DNA of 64,000 nt, taken from Dipteronia dyeriana (Eukaryota > Streptophyta > Magnoliopsida > Sapindales > Sapindaceae). Numbering within the stretch: the first letter of the stretch is position 1; each line of letters opens with the position of its first letter. This document shows, piece after piece, positions 11,171-21,651 of this stretch. A program made the translations under genes and the position numbers. The notes under the pieces are model-generated. The model was not told where the DNA came from. It did no database searches and saw nothing but the letters and a program-made list of their open reading frames with translations. The stretch spans positions 57,113,186 to 57,177,185 of the forward strand of contig CM065296.1 in the NCBI GenBank assembly GCA_032871835.1, in the 5' to 3' direction.

Positions 11171-11480
11171 ATGCTCAACAATCCGAGGCTTCACACCTCT
11201 TGTCAAGACTTCCTTGCTCACTTTATCCGGATCCTCATGACCCAAGGTAAGACTTCTTGCACAACTATCCGAGTCTTCCTGACTCTAGTCAAGACTTCCT
11301 TGCTCATCGATCCGGATCTTTATGACCCTAGGAAAGACTTCTTGCTCGACTATCCAAGGCCTCACGCCTCTAGCCAAGACTTCTTTGCTCGACAATCTGA
11401 GGCTTCACACCTCTTGCCAAGACTTCTTGCTCAACACCATAGGTTTCACACCTATTGTCAAGACTTCCTTCTCACAAGGC
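11171..11480. repeat. expanded tandem repeat in the right LARD LTR
   Basis: Six to seven units of about 45-50 bases with the core TCAAGACTTC-TTGCTC and ATCCGAGGCTTCACACC. The left LTR has about four. Unit number therefore changed after insertion or during reverse transcription. Confidence 0.75.
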
Positions 11481-12623
11481 ATCTATGTGATCATGAATGC
11501 AAAACGAAAACAAGCACACAACATAGAATAAGATGATCAACAAATTCTATGGAAACTAGAATTAATCAATGAGCACACAATGTATATTTTTTCTAGTTTA
11601 TAATCCAAAAGTGACACCACACAAGATGATGCATGAACATATGAAATGTATGGATTAGGTACACTCCATGAAGATCTACACATAGACAATAAAGTGCACA
11701 AAACAAGATTGTCTAGATCTTATACATGAACAAAAATCTAGAGCATGCCAAATTTCCAAACACACACTTTAAACCTAGATTTTATTCATGTTGCTAAAGC
11801 GTGAAATAAACATGTTCATGAAGTACATATTCAAGACTTTAGTACTAACACAAAAAAATTCTAGAAACACAGGATATGATCAATCAAATCTCTAGCAATC
11901 ATTTAGAGCATATATTCACAAAAATAGTCAATTAAACTCTAATAGACTCTAAATATAAAATCAAATGTGCTAATCCTAGATCTATTCAACAAATGAGTTC
12001 TTAGCACATGATAAGACTATTAATCATGCTAATAAAGTCAATCACATCACAAATAGTCTTAGATTCAAAGCTAGCACAATACAATCCCAAACATGTGAAA
12101 ACATAGGTAAAATCAAAACCTAACTCAACATGTGAGATTTCAATTGAAACTCAATCTAGCTTTTAAATGAAGATCTATCACTCATCAACATTTTTACAAG
12201 TCAAATACACAACAATAGGAAGAAGAACCAAGGTAATTGAACATTAGAATCAAGGAATCAAAAGATAAACAACTACCTTGACAATTTCGAGTGCAGTCAC
12301 GAAAATGGTGCGATCCACTAGAAAAATTGAACAAATGACTTCAAGGTTGCTTGGAGATGATAGAGAACTTCAATACAAAACTTCTCCAACTTGAATCACT
12401 CAAATCGGATAAGAAATGAGAGAGATATGGTGATTAAAAGTTGAGAGAAAAAACCTGGAAATTTTCTGCACTACATTTTCTTCTTCCATATAATGAAATG
12501 TGAGAAGGAGGGAGTTTATAAAGAAGAGGGAAAGAAAGGAGCTAAAAGATCAATTTGCCCTCCTTTGGAAGTGATCCCCTGAGATGGCTCATGGGCATCT
12601 CAGGGCAGCAAGGTTGTGCGGCC

Positions 12624-12677
12624 GAGACGGCCACGCGCCATCTCGGGCATGCACACCTCCATGGCCTTTGGCCATGG
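12624..12677. repeat. twin palindromes in the right LARD LTR
   Basis: GAGACGGC/GCCATCTC (12624-12631, 12637-12644, one mismatch against the left LTR) and perfect CCATGGCC/GGCCATGG (12659-12666, 12670-12677). Confidence 0.7.
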
Positions 12678-14227
12678 TGCAATCCCCTCGCGCTTCCCTA
12701 GCATTCTTCGATCGTTCTCCTGTCTTCGAACTCAGAATTCGAATCCGTTTGCCGATTACAAACTATAACTCTCACATGGACATGGACATATAAGATACTC
12801 AACCCAGAAAATAATAATTTGACTCGATATACGAAGACGAAGACAATGTATGAAACATGAGTTGAAAGTGTAGTATCTTTTGACTTAGAACTTGAAATCA
12901 ATAGTATGAGTAACCAAAATGATCGGAACTCAATCAAGAATGATTTAAGACTAAATCCAAGTTGAATATCCATGTTATACAAAAATATACACACACAAAC
13001 ACAATTCACACTAGAATGCAAACTACATAGAGATAGTTTCCAATCATGCATATTCCAAAACATGTTATTTCCAAACCAATGCATGAGCATTAATCTTAAA
13101 GTGTGTGAATGTGTTATACATGGTGCACAATGATGCAGGGACACATATGAATGAAATGTATGTGTGTGTCTATAAAGGTGCACAACAATGCAGGGACACA
13201 AATGTATGATATGTGTGTGTGTGTGCCTAAGCCTTGAAAGAGAAAAGAAAGGTCTTAATATACCTTTGTAGAATCATGAAGCACTTTTCCCTTTGAAGAC
13301 TTGAACTTGCTTGAATAGTTGTCATTTCTTCTTTGAAGCTTGAATCATCATGAATCCTAGACAACTAAACAATACAAGGGAAATGTTGTTTTGATATAGA
13401 ATAATGCCAACAAAACTCACAGACCTAACAATAACAACTTCTCTCACCATAAACTAAGGATTGGTCGAAATTTAAAACCTATATTTATAGGTTCACAAAT
13501 CCTCTCCTAAAGAGGATTTACTTGGTAGGGAAGAATCCTATTCTTAGGTGGATTTACTTAGTGACCAAGAATCCTTTTTCAAAAAGAATTCTTTCCTACA
13601 CCAAGACTCCTAATCCAACTCATTAGTGTATTTGTGACCATATTAAAGACTTTCTAATTTGAATAGATATATAATTCCTTTTATTTATCTACTTATCAAA
13701 TAAAGTCTTTAATATTAATTATACTAACAACAATAGTGTAATATTAGGAGACCTTCTCCTATTAGGAAAAAGATTTTGAATTTTAATTAAGTAATTAATA
13801 AATCAACAAAATAATTAATTTCCAATTAATTAAATAAAAAAAAAAAAAAAATATTAGGATTTTATATATTAGCCTTGCCGCCCATGACATTATATAGGCA
13901 TATATATTATTTTTCTTATTTATCAAATCCATTGGACCTTAATAAAAAGTCAACATGTGAACTAGATCCATTCTTAAAAAAAAAAAAACAAGTCCACATG
14001 CCTTAATACAATTCTAGATGGACCCCTAAATTGGTCCGGTAGAATATATCAAGTGATCCATGCAAGTTCGTGTGGATTTGGGATCTTGGCTGGCTATCTA
14101 AATTTAAGCTTCAATAGACATAACCTAATCATAATCAACAAATGATTCACTTAGACCCAATCTATTAATTTAGTTCATTCCACTAAAGAACTAAAATTAA
14201 ACTCTTAAATAGAGACAGAATAAGTTC

Positions 14228-14452
14228 TCATTCATACCCTAGACAATCTTTACGGAGATAGTGTATCCTCGTGAAGAATACCGGTAATCGCCAAGAGCTC
14301 ATAGACTGCCTATAGCTCTCCAAGTTACCATATTTACTTATATGACAACATTTTGAACTTGGATATTTTGACTTGTCCAGAAGCCATGTTTCAATAGACA
14401 TTATTGAAAACTTAACGTTAAGATTTAATATCCAATACCTCAAAATATCCAT
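14228..14452 (-). other. 74-codon open frame in the family-A LTR (copy X)
   Basis: Sense to the element, starting MDILRYWILNLNVKFS. The same frame is open at 42762-42956 and 48524-48736 and from 63886 to the window end, but is shifted in copy Y. I know no such protein; sharing may only reflect LTR homology. Confidence 0.25.
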
Positions 14453-14976
14453 AAGATGGTATTTTACTCACATTTAATAAATGGAGCCACGATGTCCATA
14501 TCTATAAAAGAAGTCGTCTATCGATTAACAAATGAATACTACCAAACTATCGAGGATAGACTATGTTATATAATCGTACTCATTGATAGCTCAAATGATA
14601 ACACTTGCAACCATAAGTCCATCGTTTATCTCAGGATTGAGATAGACTCTCCAATTGTCTTCAAGTGAAAAACTTTTATCCACTGACGGTTGTGGATAAA
14701 TTAATTCACAGTGATCCTATTCAATGCACCTAGTGCACTAGATTCTTTTTCTGAAGGACACCATACTTTGATGATTTTAGACTCATCATAATACATTTGA
14801 TCCCACTCAAATGCTAGATAAAGAATCTACAACTTTGACAAGATAATGGCGCCCAACCTTTATCTTAAGTTCTGAATATTATTCAAGACTAACTAAAGAG
14901 TTGTCTCTACCTTATACATATCTAGATGTATGAACAATTATTCTTTTTTCATAGTCTTTTGACCTTATGATTATTT

Positions 14977-14981
14977 ACTTT
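14977..14981. repeat. target site duplication of Gy1, left copy
   Basis: ACTTT, repeated exactly at 26907-26911 after the other LTR. Confidence 0.9.
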
Positions 14982-15845
14982 TGTTGACGTCGATTTCTGG
15001 ATTATGTCAGAAAAGCCAACAAGGATTGGATTTCGTCTATTGACTCAAAGAGAGAGAGGTTCAGAGAGAGTAACGAAGATAAGTTTTACGTGGTAAAACT
15101 CTGATGACCGGAGAAACGTCCACGGGTGGTTAAAGGATCAACCAAGCCAAAATCCACTATAAGAATATGATGTTTACAAGCTCTCGATCTCCCTTTTTTC
15201 TCTCTGTATTTGCTATGATTGCTGTATGCTACACTGCCTATATCTTTTGGAGCCAGATTATGGGTCTATTTATATACTTATTGAACCCTAATCTGCTTAC
15301 AAGATCTTTGTATTTAATTGTGATTCGGTTACCTGCTTGAGGTTGATTTGTCTTATTTCCTGTTTCGGAGTCTCTTATGGAAATCGAGTGGGATTCTAGT
15401 AGTGTAGTTCAATTTGGACTTGTTTCCTTATAAGAATGTAGTCTTCGTAAAGAAATCAAGTTATTTCCTGATTGGGGACTCTTCTAACTTAGTGTTCCAT
15501 TTTATTTGGGATTCCTTCCTGATTGATATCTTCACGTATTTAATGACTTAATCTGTGTGAAATAAGCACCAAGTTCTTACTCGAGTCGTATTTATTCCCG
15601 AGTAAAAGTAATACCTGATGGTCCCGAGTAGCTCCATTTGAGCCCGAGTGGAAGCGTTGTTTAACCAGTCCCGAGTGTTGTTAACTGATCCCGAGTAGGT
15701 TTCATTCTATATATGCTTACTCTGGCTTTTTTTCTCATTAATGATGCCTCGTAAGATATTGCCTGAGTGCCCATTTGGGCATCCACCTAGCTATTCTCTC
15801 TTTCCTGTCAATGACGTGTATGCTTGGTAAAATTTACATATGACA
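14982..15845 (-). repeat. 3' LTR of Gy1 (left)
   Basis: 864 bases, collinear with 26033-26906. It carries CTCGAG/CCCGAGT-rich repetition near 15580-15690 and a TATATAAATAG box on the minus strand at 15266-15276, where it would drive transcription outwards to the left. Confidence 0.92.
15088..15124 (-). promoter_or_regulatory. ACGTGG/CCACG hairpin motif, Gy1 left LTR
   Basis: ACGTGG 15088-15093 and CCACG 15120-15124 enclose GTAAAACTCTGATGACCGG-like sequence that is nearly identical in the other Tat LTRs. Confidence 0.5.
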
Positions 15846-15858
15846 ATACCCCCTTAAA
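15846..15858 (-). other. polypurine tract of Gy1
   Basis: The minus strand reads TTTAAGGGGGTAT directly before the LTR start TGTCATATG. The same tract is at 28610-28622 in Gy2. Confidence 0.85.
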
Positions 15859-16324
15859 TTATTTTTGCAGAGTAAATTTCATTTCGGGCAGGAGTATTTT
15901 AATCGTCTTAATTTTTACTCGTCAGAATAGTCGTCTTGTTATAATGGCGTGTCTTAATGGTGACTCTGTAATTTCGATTCGCTTCATCACGCGAGATCTT
16001 AAATGATGGCGACGTTTTGAAGTTTTGACGATTGAGGGCTACTTCCTGTTTTGACACGCGTCCCTCGTCTCTTCGTTTTTCAATATCATTTATGAGAAAT
16101 GATTTTTGTGTTTCCCCAAACGCCGCCTACTTCATCGAGTTTCGTCATAAATTTTTTCCTGTTTTGAAATCCTAGGGTTTCGTGCCGTCTTATCTTTAAA
16201 TTCTTTGCGGAGAGACATTGTTGGTTTATTCTCAAAAAAAATTAACAGAAATTTCTTTAAACTCAGATTTCTTTATCCAGAAGTTCACGATTCTCCGCTT
16301 GAAGATCTTGCATCAATCTCAATT
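15859..16324 (+). other. untranslated or promoter region ahead of the antisense gene of Gy1
   Basis: About 470 bases between the polypurine tract and the first recognisable codons of the antisense gene. It is conserved with 28623-29100 in Gy2 (for example GGTGACTCTGTAA/GGTGACCATGTAA and CTCATCACG). No start codon in the later reading frame is evident, so a promoter, an untranslated leader or an unseen first exon may lie here. Confidence 0.5.
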
Positions 16325-17474
16325 CAAGGTTAGTTTTAATAGGGGTATCTTCCCGCCATCGTCTCTTTAAAATCGCTTTTGATGCATTAGAACGTGGGGA
16401 TTTCCAGTTAGTTTCTTGCATTAAACGATTACTGGGGGATATCCCAATAGATGAACCTTCATTCTTAGAGGTTGATGTTTCTTGTCTTCACCCTGACGTT
16501 ACTTTCAGCCCTGTATTGAGTTCTCCATCTAGTTCTGATTCTGATATTTCTGATCACAGGGTATCTTTTCGAAGGATAGGTAAACATCAGAGCAGAAGCA
16601 AGGTATACAAGCACGGCTTGAGCAGCGTTCAGACCAGGGAATAGACTGTTAACGAGGGTGAAGTTGATGAATTGTACAGGGTGTCTCGTCTTTTGTTTTC
16701 TGATACTCGCCCGAGTGGCTTTGATACTGAGACGAATGTGGTCGGGCCAACAGAGATAGAAAAATACCGCTCCCAATTCGACCTGCCCGACTCAGTCACT
16801 TTTGTTTCTGCGGGGGATAGAGCCGTATAGAATCCTCCTGAAGGCATGGTCGCGATTTATGGATCCGTGCTTTGCTGCGGCGTCACACTTCCCCTTCAGC
16901 CTTTTATTGCCTGGTTTTTGGCTGAAGCAGGCTATAGCTCAGTTGGACCCGAATAGTTACAAAGTCTTGATGTGCATGTGGCACATGTTCAGTCGAATGA
17001 ACCTTTCGCCGCCTTCCCCGAATGAAATCAGGCATTTCTTTACGCTGAGGCAGGTCAGCAAAATGGGGACCTATTTTCTTGCGTCTACTCCTTCGGACGG
17101 TTGGGTCCCTAACGAAGCAAAGGTGAATCGGGGGGTCGATGCTTCTGATGACCAAAAAAAGAAGTGTTTTATATGGAGATTCCCCACATCCAACAAGTTT
17201 TGGAATAACAGTTGGTTTTTTACTAGAGGGACTCTCGGGCTCGACGTCACTATTCTATATGAGGATTCCCGAACAGTGTTGAGTGTTCCCCGTTTCTTCT
17301 GTTCCCCTGAAGTGTGGAACAAGAAAAAAATTGATTATAGTGATTCTGAGTTGAAGAGGCTGACTCGGGCAGTTGTTCGTACTCTGGAGAAGTGGAGCAA
17401 GAGCTATCATTTCAAAGAGGATGACTTGATAAAGCTCGGCTTCTTCAGACGGATTTCTGGCCATCGCAGGCGAT
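16325..17474 (+). pseudogene. antisense gene (aORF) of Gy1, exon 1: gypsy-type transposon domain
   Basis: Frame 1 is readable from about 16325 (SSRHRLFKIAFDALERGDFQ) through an acidic Ser-rich stretch to GMVAIYGSVLCCGVTLPLQP (from 16845), with TAG stops at 16642 and 16828. A one-base loss near 16938 moves it to the frame with PNSYKVLMCMWHMFSRMNL, WVPNEAKVNRGVDAS and NNSWFFTRGTLGLDV. This resembles the Pfam family of putative gypsy-type transposon proteins (Transposase_28), whose function is unknown. The exon ends CGAT before GTAAGT at 17475. The ATG at or after 16802 in the open frame is not the real start: that stretch is out of frame upstream of 16938. Confidence 0.7.
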
Positions 17475-17560
17475 GTAAGTAACCCGACGCCTTTTCTATT
17501 GTATTTTTATGCTTTTCATTTTCTTTTCTAACATGTAAAAGTTTTTTTTTTTTTTACTAG
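17475..17560 (+). other. intron 1 of the Gy1 antisense gene
   Basis: GTAAGT at 17475 and a T-rich tract ending TTTACTAG at 17560. Joining 17474 to 17561 keeps frame: one base left over from exon 1 plus two from exon 2 form a Leu codon. Gy2 has an intron at the same place (30229-30294). Confidence 0.7.
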
Positions 17561-18357
17561 TGTTCGATACGGACGTCGTCAACGATCTTCAAGCTCGCCA
17601 GGTGAAAGCAATTCTGCAAGCGAGTAGAAAGGAAGCTTCCCGTTGGAGCGATGAGGGTCTTGCTCCACTCAAGCCTGATAAGGAAACCGACACTGCTGAG
17701 AAACGAATTCCCGAATGTGTTGTTCAGGGTGCTCAGCCTCCTACTCAGGATTCAGCTGGTCCAAGTTGCTAGAGTGAAGGCCCATGTGAAGAGCCTGTTG
17801 GACTGTTTGAAGCCGGCGACGGTGGTAACGTATTGACGGATCAAGTGCCTATAGGTGCCGAATTCTTTGAGTCTTTTCAGGACGATCTGCAGGAGGATCC
17901 TGCTGCTGATCTTAACTTCCATCGTTCTCGGGGTGAGAAGCGAAAGGCAACTAGTTCACCGTCTCATCCATTCAAAGTTCCTCGGGTAGTCTCATTTATT
18001 GACTCCAATGACGAAGATGTTACGGATGAGATTGCCCCGAGTGTTGACGCTGGAGCATCAGTAGATACAGCCGCTTCAAAGCCGAGTATGGCTTCTTCTA
18101 CCCCCGAAGTTGGAGATATGGGGGCTGAACCTTCGGGGGTTCCTTCTCCATCCTTAGAACCGAACAGGGCTTGTCCTACCCCCGAGTTTGGAAATCTATG
18201 AGCTAAAGCCTCGGGGGTTCCTTTATTACTTTCTCCAACAGATATGCTACGGGAGATGTCCTACGGTCGGGCGTTTATCAGGGAGGACCGCTGGAGTGGT
18301 TTTAGAGATGGTTCACTGTCCGAAAATCTCCAAAACGTTTTCAATGGCGCATCTTAT
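17561..18357 (+). pseudogene. antisense gene of Gy1, exon 2: acidic, Ser/Pro-rich middle part
   Basis: Frame 1 runs through the exon with a TAG at 17770 and a TGA at 18199. It encodes VNDLQARQVKAILQASRK, then a low-complexity region rich in Ser, Pro, Glu and Asp with a basic spot RGEKRKATSSPSHPFKVPR that could be a nuclear localisation signal, and ends EDRWSGFRD...NGASY before GTAAGT at 18358. The same order is present in Gy2 (30295-31077). The stops correspond to CAG-to-TAG and TGG-to-TGA type changes. Confidence 0.65.
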
Positions 18358-18437
18358 GTAAGTTAAATCTTACTCAGTTAAATCTGACTCCTTTATTTTT
18401 TTACTTCTGCCAGATTTCTAAGTATATTCCTTTATAG
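18358..18437 (+). other. intron 2 of the Gy1 antisense gene
   Basis: GTAAGT at 18358, acceptor CCTTTATAG at 18437. Exon 2 ends and exon 3 begins on codon borders (phase 0). Gy2 has the same intron with a GC donor (31078-31144). Confidence 0.7.
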
Positions 18438-19277
18438 ATGGTGGCCGAATTCACTGAGCTTATTCATACACAGCAACATCAAGCCGATCGAATAAGGCAT
18501 CTAGAGGCTCAACTGAAGGTGAGTGAGGAGGGTCGTTCTCGAGCCGAGAAAGCTTACCAGCAGGAGGTCGGTTCTGTACAAATATTTGCAGACCATTGTC
18601 TGGCAAAGCAGGTTGAAGCAGAGGACAAGGCATCTCTGGCAGAGGAGAAAGTTGCATCACTTCAAAATCTTCTATCTTCTGCTGAAGAATCCATGCTCAA
18701 GGCGGAGCAGGAGAAGTCAGCGTATGACCAAAAAATTTAAGATCTTGAGTGTCAAGTGCTAACAGTTGAATCCCTTTCCCGAGAGGCCAGGTTGGAACTG
18801 AAAGTCCAAGGGGTGGATCATTTTAAAAGATCCTGTGCTTATGATGCCCTACTTCTTCGGGAATTTCAACGTGGGCTAGTTTCGGTCGGTGAGTTCTTCA
18901 AAGTTAAGAATAGAGCGACCGAGAAAGCCCGACCTAATTGGGAGCTATCAATTAAACATCATGTGGACCGGTCTTTGGAATCTCTTCGGATTCAAATGAA
19001 GGAATGGAGAGCCTACTATCGTAGTCAAGGCAAAGAGCCCCATCCCATGCATTTAGAGATTCCGTCAGAGCATTCTCTCTCGACCTTTTATGCAAGTCAA
19101 GAGTCGGTTGAGGGTGCAGTCCCAGATGTCGGGCCAGTCCCGGGCGAAGATTACAGCCAATGGATGGATGATACTGTCGACGATATCACTTGGCCATCTA
19201 ATGAGAGCCTGTTTCATGAGTACGAGATGGTGCCAGATCTGAGTATTGGCAAAGGCTCGAAATCCTTACATCCTTAA
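18438..19277 (+). pseudogene. antisense gene of Gy1, exon 3: coiled coil and C-terminal domain
   Basis: One frame from MVAEFTELIHTQQHQ to a final TAA at 19275-19277, broken only by a TAA at 18738-18740. Residues 1-130 are a coiled coil (ADRIRHLEAQLKVSEEGRSR, SLAEEKVASLQNLLSSAEES). The C-terminal half holds HFKRSCAYDALLLREFQRGL, NHVDRSLESLR-like and EWRAYYRSQGKEPHPMHL blocks, then an acidic end with DYSQWMDD. Gy2 keeps 85 or more of these residues in the same order. The function is unknown; coiled coil and position suggest a DNA- or RNA-associated accessory protein (inference). Confidence 0.7.
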
Positions 19278-20363
19278 TTTTGTAGAATTGTAGAAAATTC
19301 TGATAATTTTTTTTTGTACAGAACCATTCTTTGAATTGTAACCATTCTTTTAGGAGCAGTACAATTCTATTTTATTTTTAATTGAATGGTCTTGATCTGT
19401 TTATTGCAGATTGTTGCCGAGTACTGTATTAAATTGGCTAATGTTCGAGTAACTTAACTGAGTATCTTATTAAACCGGTTGTTACCCTAAATGACTTCAA
19501 TTGCCAAGTATCATATTAAACTGGCTTCTTCGGTGTTCAGGTAACTTAACCGAGTATCTTATTAAACCGGTTGTTACCCGAATGACTTCACTTGCCAAGT
19601 ATCTTATTAAACTGGCTTCTTCGATGTTCGGATAACTTAACCGAGTATCTTATTAAACTGGTTGTTACCCGAATGACTTCAATTGCCAAGTATCTTATTA
19701 AATTGGCTTCTTCGGTGTTTGGGTAACTTAACCGAGTATCCTATTAAACTGGTTGTTACCCAAATGACTTCAATTGCCAAGTATCTTATTAAACTGGCTC
19801 TTTATTATTAACCGAGTCATCTTGAAATGGAAGTTTACACTTGTGTTTCATGCCCGGTTGCTACCTGAACGTTACATCAAGGCTCACCATGATCATACGT
19901 TCGAGTCATTACGCAATACCAAGGACGTCTCCCTAGTTTTTATACGCAAGGGTTTGCCGAATCGTTGAGCTCTTTTTTAAAAAAAGTTGCTTCAACATAG
20001 CTACGCATTTCACCGGAATTTCTCCCGATAGCGTCCCGAGTATTTTTCCAGAGTTTGGTGCATCGGGTTTGCCTTTTTACGAAGGTCATTTTGACTTTGC
20101 TCGGCTGGCATGCTCCTACGAGCTTCTCCGCCCATTCAGGATTTGATGGTCTCGAGAATTCTATTTGCATGTTCCTATTATCATGCTTTGCTTCCATACG
20201 TTCTTATTATCATATGCCTTCTTTTGGAAATCCCAAACTAGATGCTATCCTTTCAGAAATTCTGAGTAGTTTTATTTATTACTGTAAAAAATCTATAGAT
20301 TTAAATTACAGTTTAATATTTAACCTACCAATATTGTCCTGACTATAAAAAAGAAAAAAATAT
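19278..20363. other. intergenic region between the convergent 3' ends of the antisense gene and pol in Gy1
   Basis: About 1.1 kb with no gene: a 91 bp tandem repeat (19440-19800) and a non-repeated stretch that is conserved in Gy2 (CCATGATCATACGTTCGAGTC; GGGTTTGCCGAATCGTT). Conservation outside coding sequence suggests processing or transcript-end signals for the two opposed genes. Confidence 0.6.
19440..19800. repeat. 91 bp tandem repeat of Gy1
   Basis: CGAGTATCTTATTAAA begins near 19459, 19551, 19642 and 19733, spacing 91-92. Each unit is itself a dimer: a CCAAGTATCTTATTAAACTG half about 45 bases further on. Gy2 has the same core at about 45 bp spacing (32090-32420). Confidence 0.85.
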
Positions 20364-20364
20364 T

Positions 20365-20366
<2 letters not shown>

Positions 20367-20404
<38 letters not shown>
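20367..20404. repeat. (AT)n microsatellite at the 3' end of the Gy1 integrase
   Basis: Uninterrupted AT dinucleotides. They extend the integrase reading frame by alternating Ile and Tyr codons and probably overran the original stop. Confidence 0.95.
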
Positions 20405-20407
<3 letters not shown>

Positions 20408-21640
20408 AAGGATAGAAAATCTTCAGATATTGGGCATTGCATGGTCGGGGTAACACACCTCTATTAGGCCGAGCAATCCAATAAGCTTCATGGCCAACTA
20501 TCCCTTCGATCTTGAATGGACCTTCCCATTTGTCTGCCAGGGATCCTGCGGCTCTATTTTTTGTGTTCAATGACACCTTCCTGAGCACCAGGTCTCCTAG
20601 CTGGAATTTCCTGATCTGAGCACGAGAGTTGTAGTGGCGAGCCACTCTTTGTTGATATGCTGTATTTCTTATTTGGGACTTTTCCCCTTTTTTTCTTCTA
20701 GCTCATCCAAACTTTGTAGTAGCATATCAACATTCTGTTCTTCATCATATAGCCTGACCCGGAGGGACGCATACGATATTTCTATGGGGATGACAGCTTC
20801 TGTTCCGAACGCTAAGGTGAACGGAGTTTCTCCTAATGAAGTCCTTGTTGTCGTTCGATATGCCCATAATACTTCAGGAAGCTTTTCAACCCAGCTTCCT
20901 TTTTTGTCATATAACTTTGCTTTAATGGTGTGCTTGATAATTTTATTTATAGCTTCTGCTTGCCCGTTTGTTTGAGGATGAGCTGGTGTCGCATAGTAGT
21001 TAGCAATCTGATACTTCTCGCACACCTGTCTGAATTTTTGGTTATCAAACTGAGTGCCATTGTCGATGATTATAGTGTCCGGAACTCCAAACCTATAAAT
21101 TATGTTTTTCTTTACAAAATTTGTGGTGTTGGCTTCTGTGATATGCACAAGCGCTCCAGCTTCTACCCATTTTGTGAAATAATCGACAGCTACTATGGCG
21201 TGCTTTGCTCCACCCCTGTCCCAGCTGACATTGGCCTGATCAGGTCTAGGCCCCACATGGCGAATGGCCATGGGGCAGTGAGGTTTCTGAGCTTTTCTGG
21301 GGGTTGTCAGATATCGTTGGCAATCCTTTGACTGGTTTTGCAACTTTCTGACCACTGCTGTGCATCTAAGAAAAGCGTAGGCCAGTAATAGTTTTGCTTG
21401 AGTACCTTATGCGCCAGACTTCTACCTCCAGTGTGGTTCCTGCAAACTCCTCCGTGGATCTCTTGAAGTATTCGATATGCATCTTCTTCCGGTACACATC
21501 TCTAGAGAGCTCGGGAAAACCCCCATCTGTATAATTCTCCTCCGATCATGGTATACCTAGCCGATCGATACCTGATGCATTTTGCTAATACCTGATCTTC
21601 CGGGAGCACGCCTTCTTCCAGGAACCTTCTTAGCTGGACT
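20405..21640 (-). pseudogene. Gy1 integrase, broken
   Basis: From 21640 to 21356 the N-terminal part is shifted and stopped. The core from about 21250 is well kept: AIVAVDYFTKWVEA (first Asp), IIIDNGTQFDN (second Asp) and AHPQTNGQAEAINK (Glu), then WAYRTTTRTSLGETPF and TEAVIPIE. The C-terminal part (20645-20405) has GDLVLRKVS and KWEGPFKIEGIV, the module common to gypsy integrases. There is no chromodomain, as expected for Tat. Two frame changes separate the three parts. Confidence 0.9.
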
Positions 21641-21651
21641 ATCCAACCGTC

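Larger units (their letters stand above)
4148..13430 (-). mobile_element. LARD: large non-autonomous LTR retrotransposon, probably copia/Sirevirus-derived
   Basis: Two long direct repeats (4148-6879, 10618-13430) flank 3738 bases, with an exact ATAAC duplication outside. A primer-binding site (TTGGTATCAAAGC on the minus strand) lies inside the right LTR and a polypurine tract inside the left one, so the element reads on the minus strand. No protease, integrase, reverse transcriptase or RNase H motif is visible in the interior; only a coiled-coil remnant is. Such units are LARDs: they keep cis signals and borrow proteins. Met-initiator priming, a duplicated hairpin-polypurine module and palindromes in the LTR suggest descent from a Sirevirus-type copia element (inference). 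Confidence 0.9.
10618..13430 (-). repeat. 5' LTR of the LARD (right)
   Basis: 2813 bases, starting TGAAAGAATG and ending GACCTAACA, followed by the ATAAC target duplication. It is the promoter-bearing LTR in element sense. It differs from the left LTR mainly by more tandem units (11171-11480), a missing stretch of about 40 bases near 11162, and scattered substitutions. Confidence 0.9.
13431..14981 (-). repeat. family-A copia LTR, copy X, part 2
   Basis: Continues part 1 after the LARD; it starts with the ATAAC duplication. It shares long stretches with 42000-43500, 47800-49260 and 27440-27760. It is cut at 14981 by Gy1 and resumes at 26907. It contains a head-to-head pair of small open frames (14228-14452 minus, 14456-14668 plus) that recurs in other copies. 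A TATA-like CTATAAATATAG is present on the minus strand near 13476-13490. Confidence 0.88.

Noticed and set aside
11003..11536. Frames of 60-121 codons in the right LARD LTR
   Set aside because: They are made by the 45-50 bp tandem repeat; the longest frame repeats the same peptide units and is shorter in the left LTR.
14982..15845. Gy1 as a plus-strand element
   Set aside because: Polypurine tract and primer site orientation and all pol motifs are on the minus strand; only the accessory gene is on the plus strand.
16802..16937. ATG-started N-terminus of the 226-codon frame in Gy1
   Set aside because: Comparison with Gy2 shows the coding frame here is the neighbouring one (GMVAIYGS); the open frame joins the gene only after a one-base loss near 16938.
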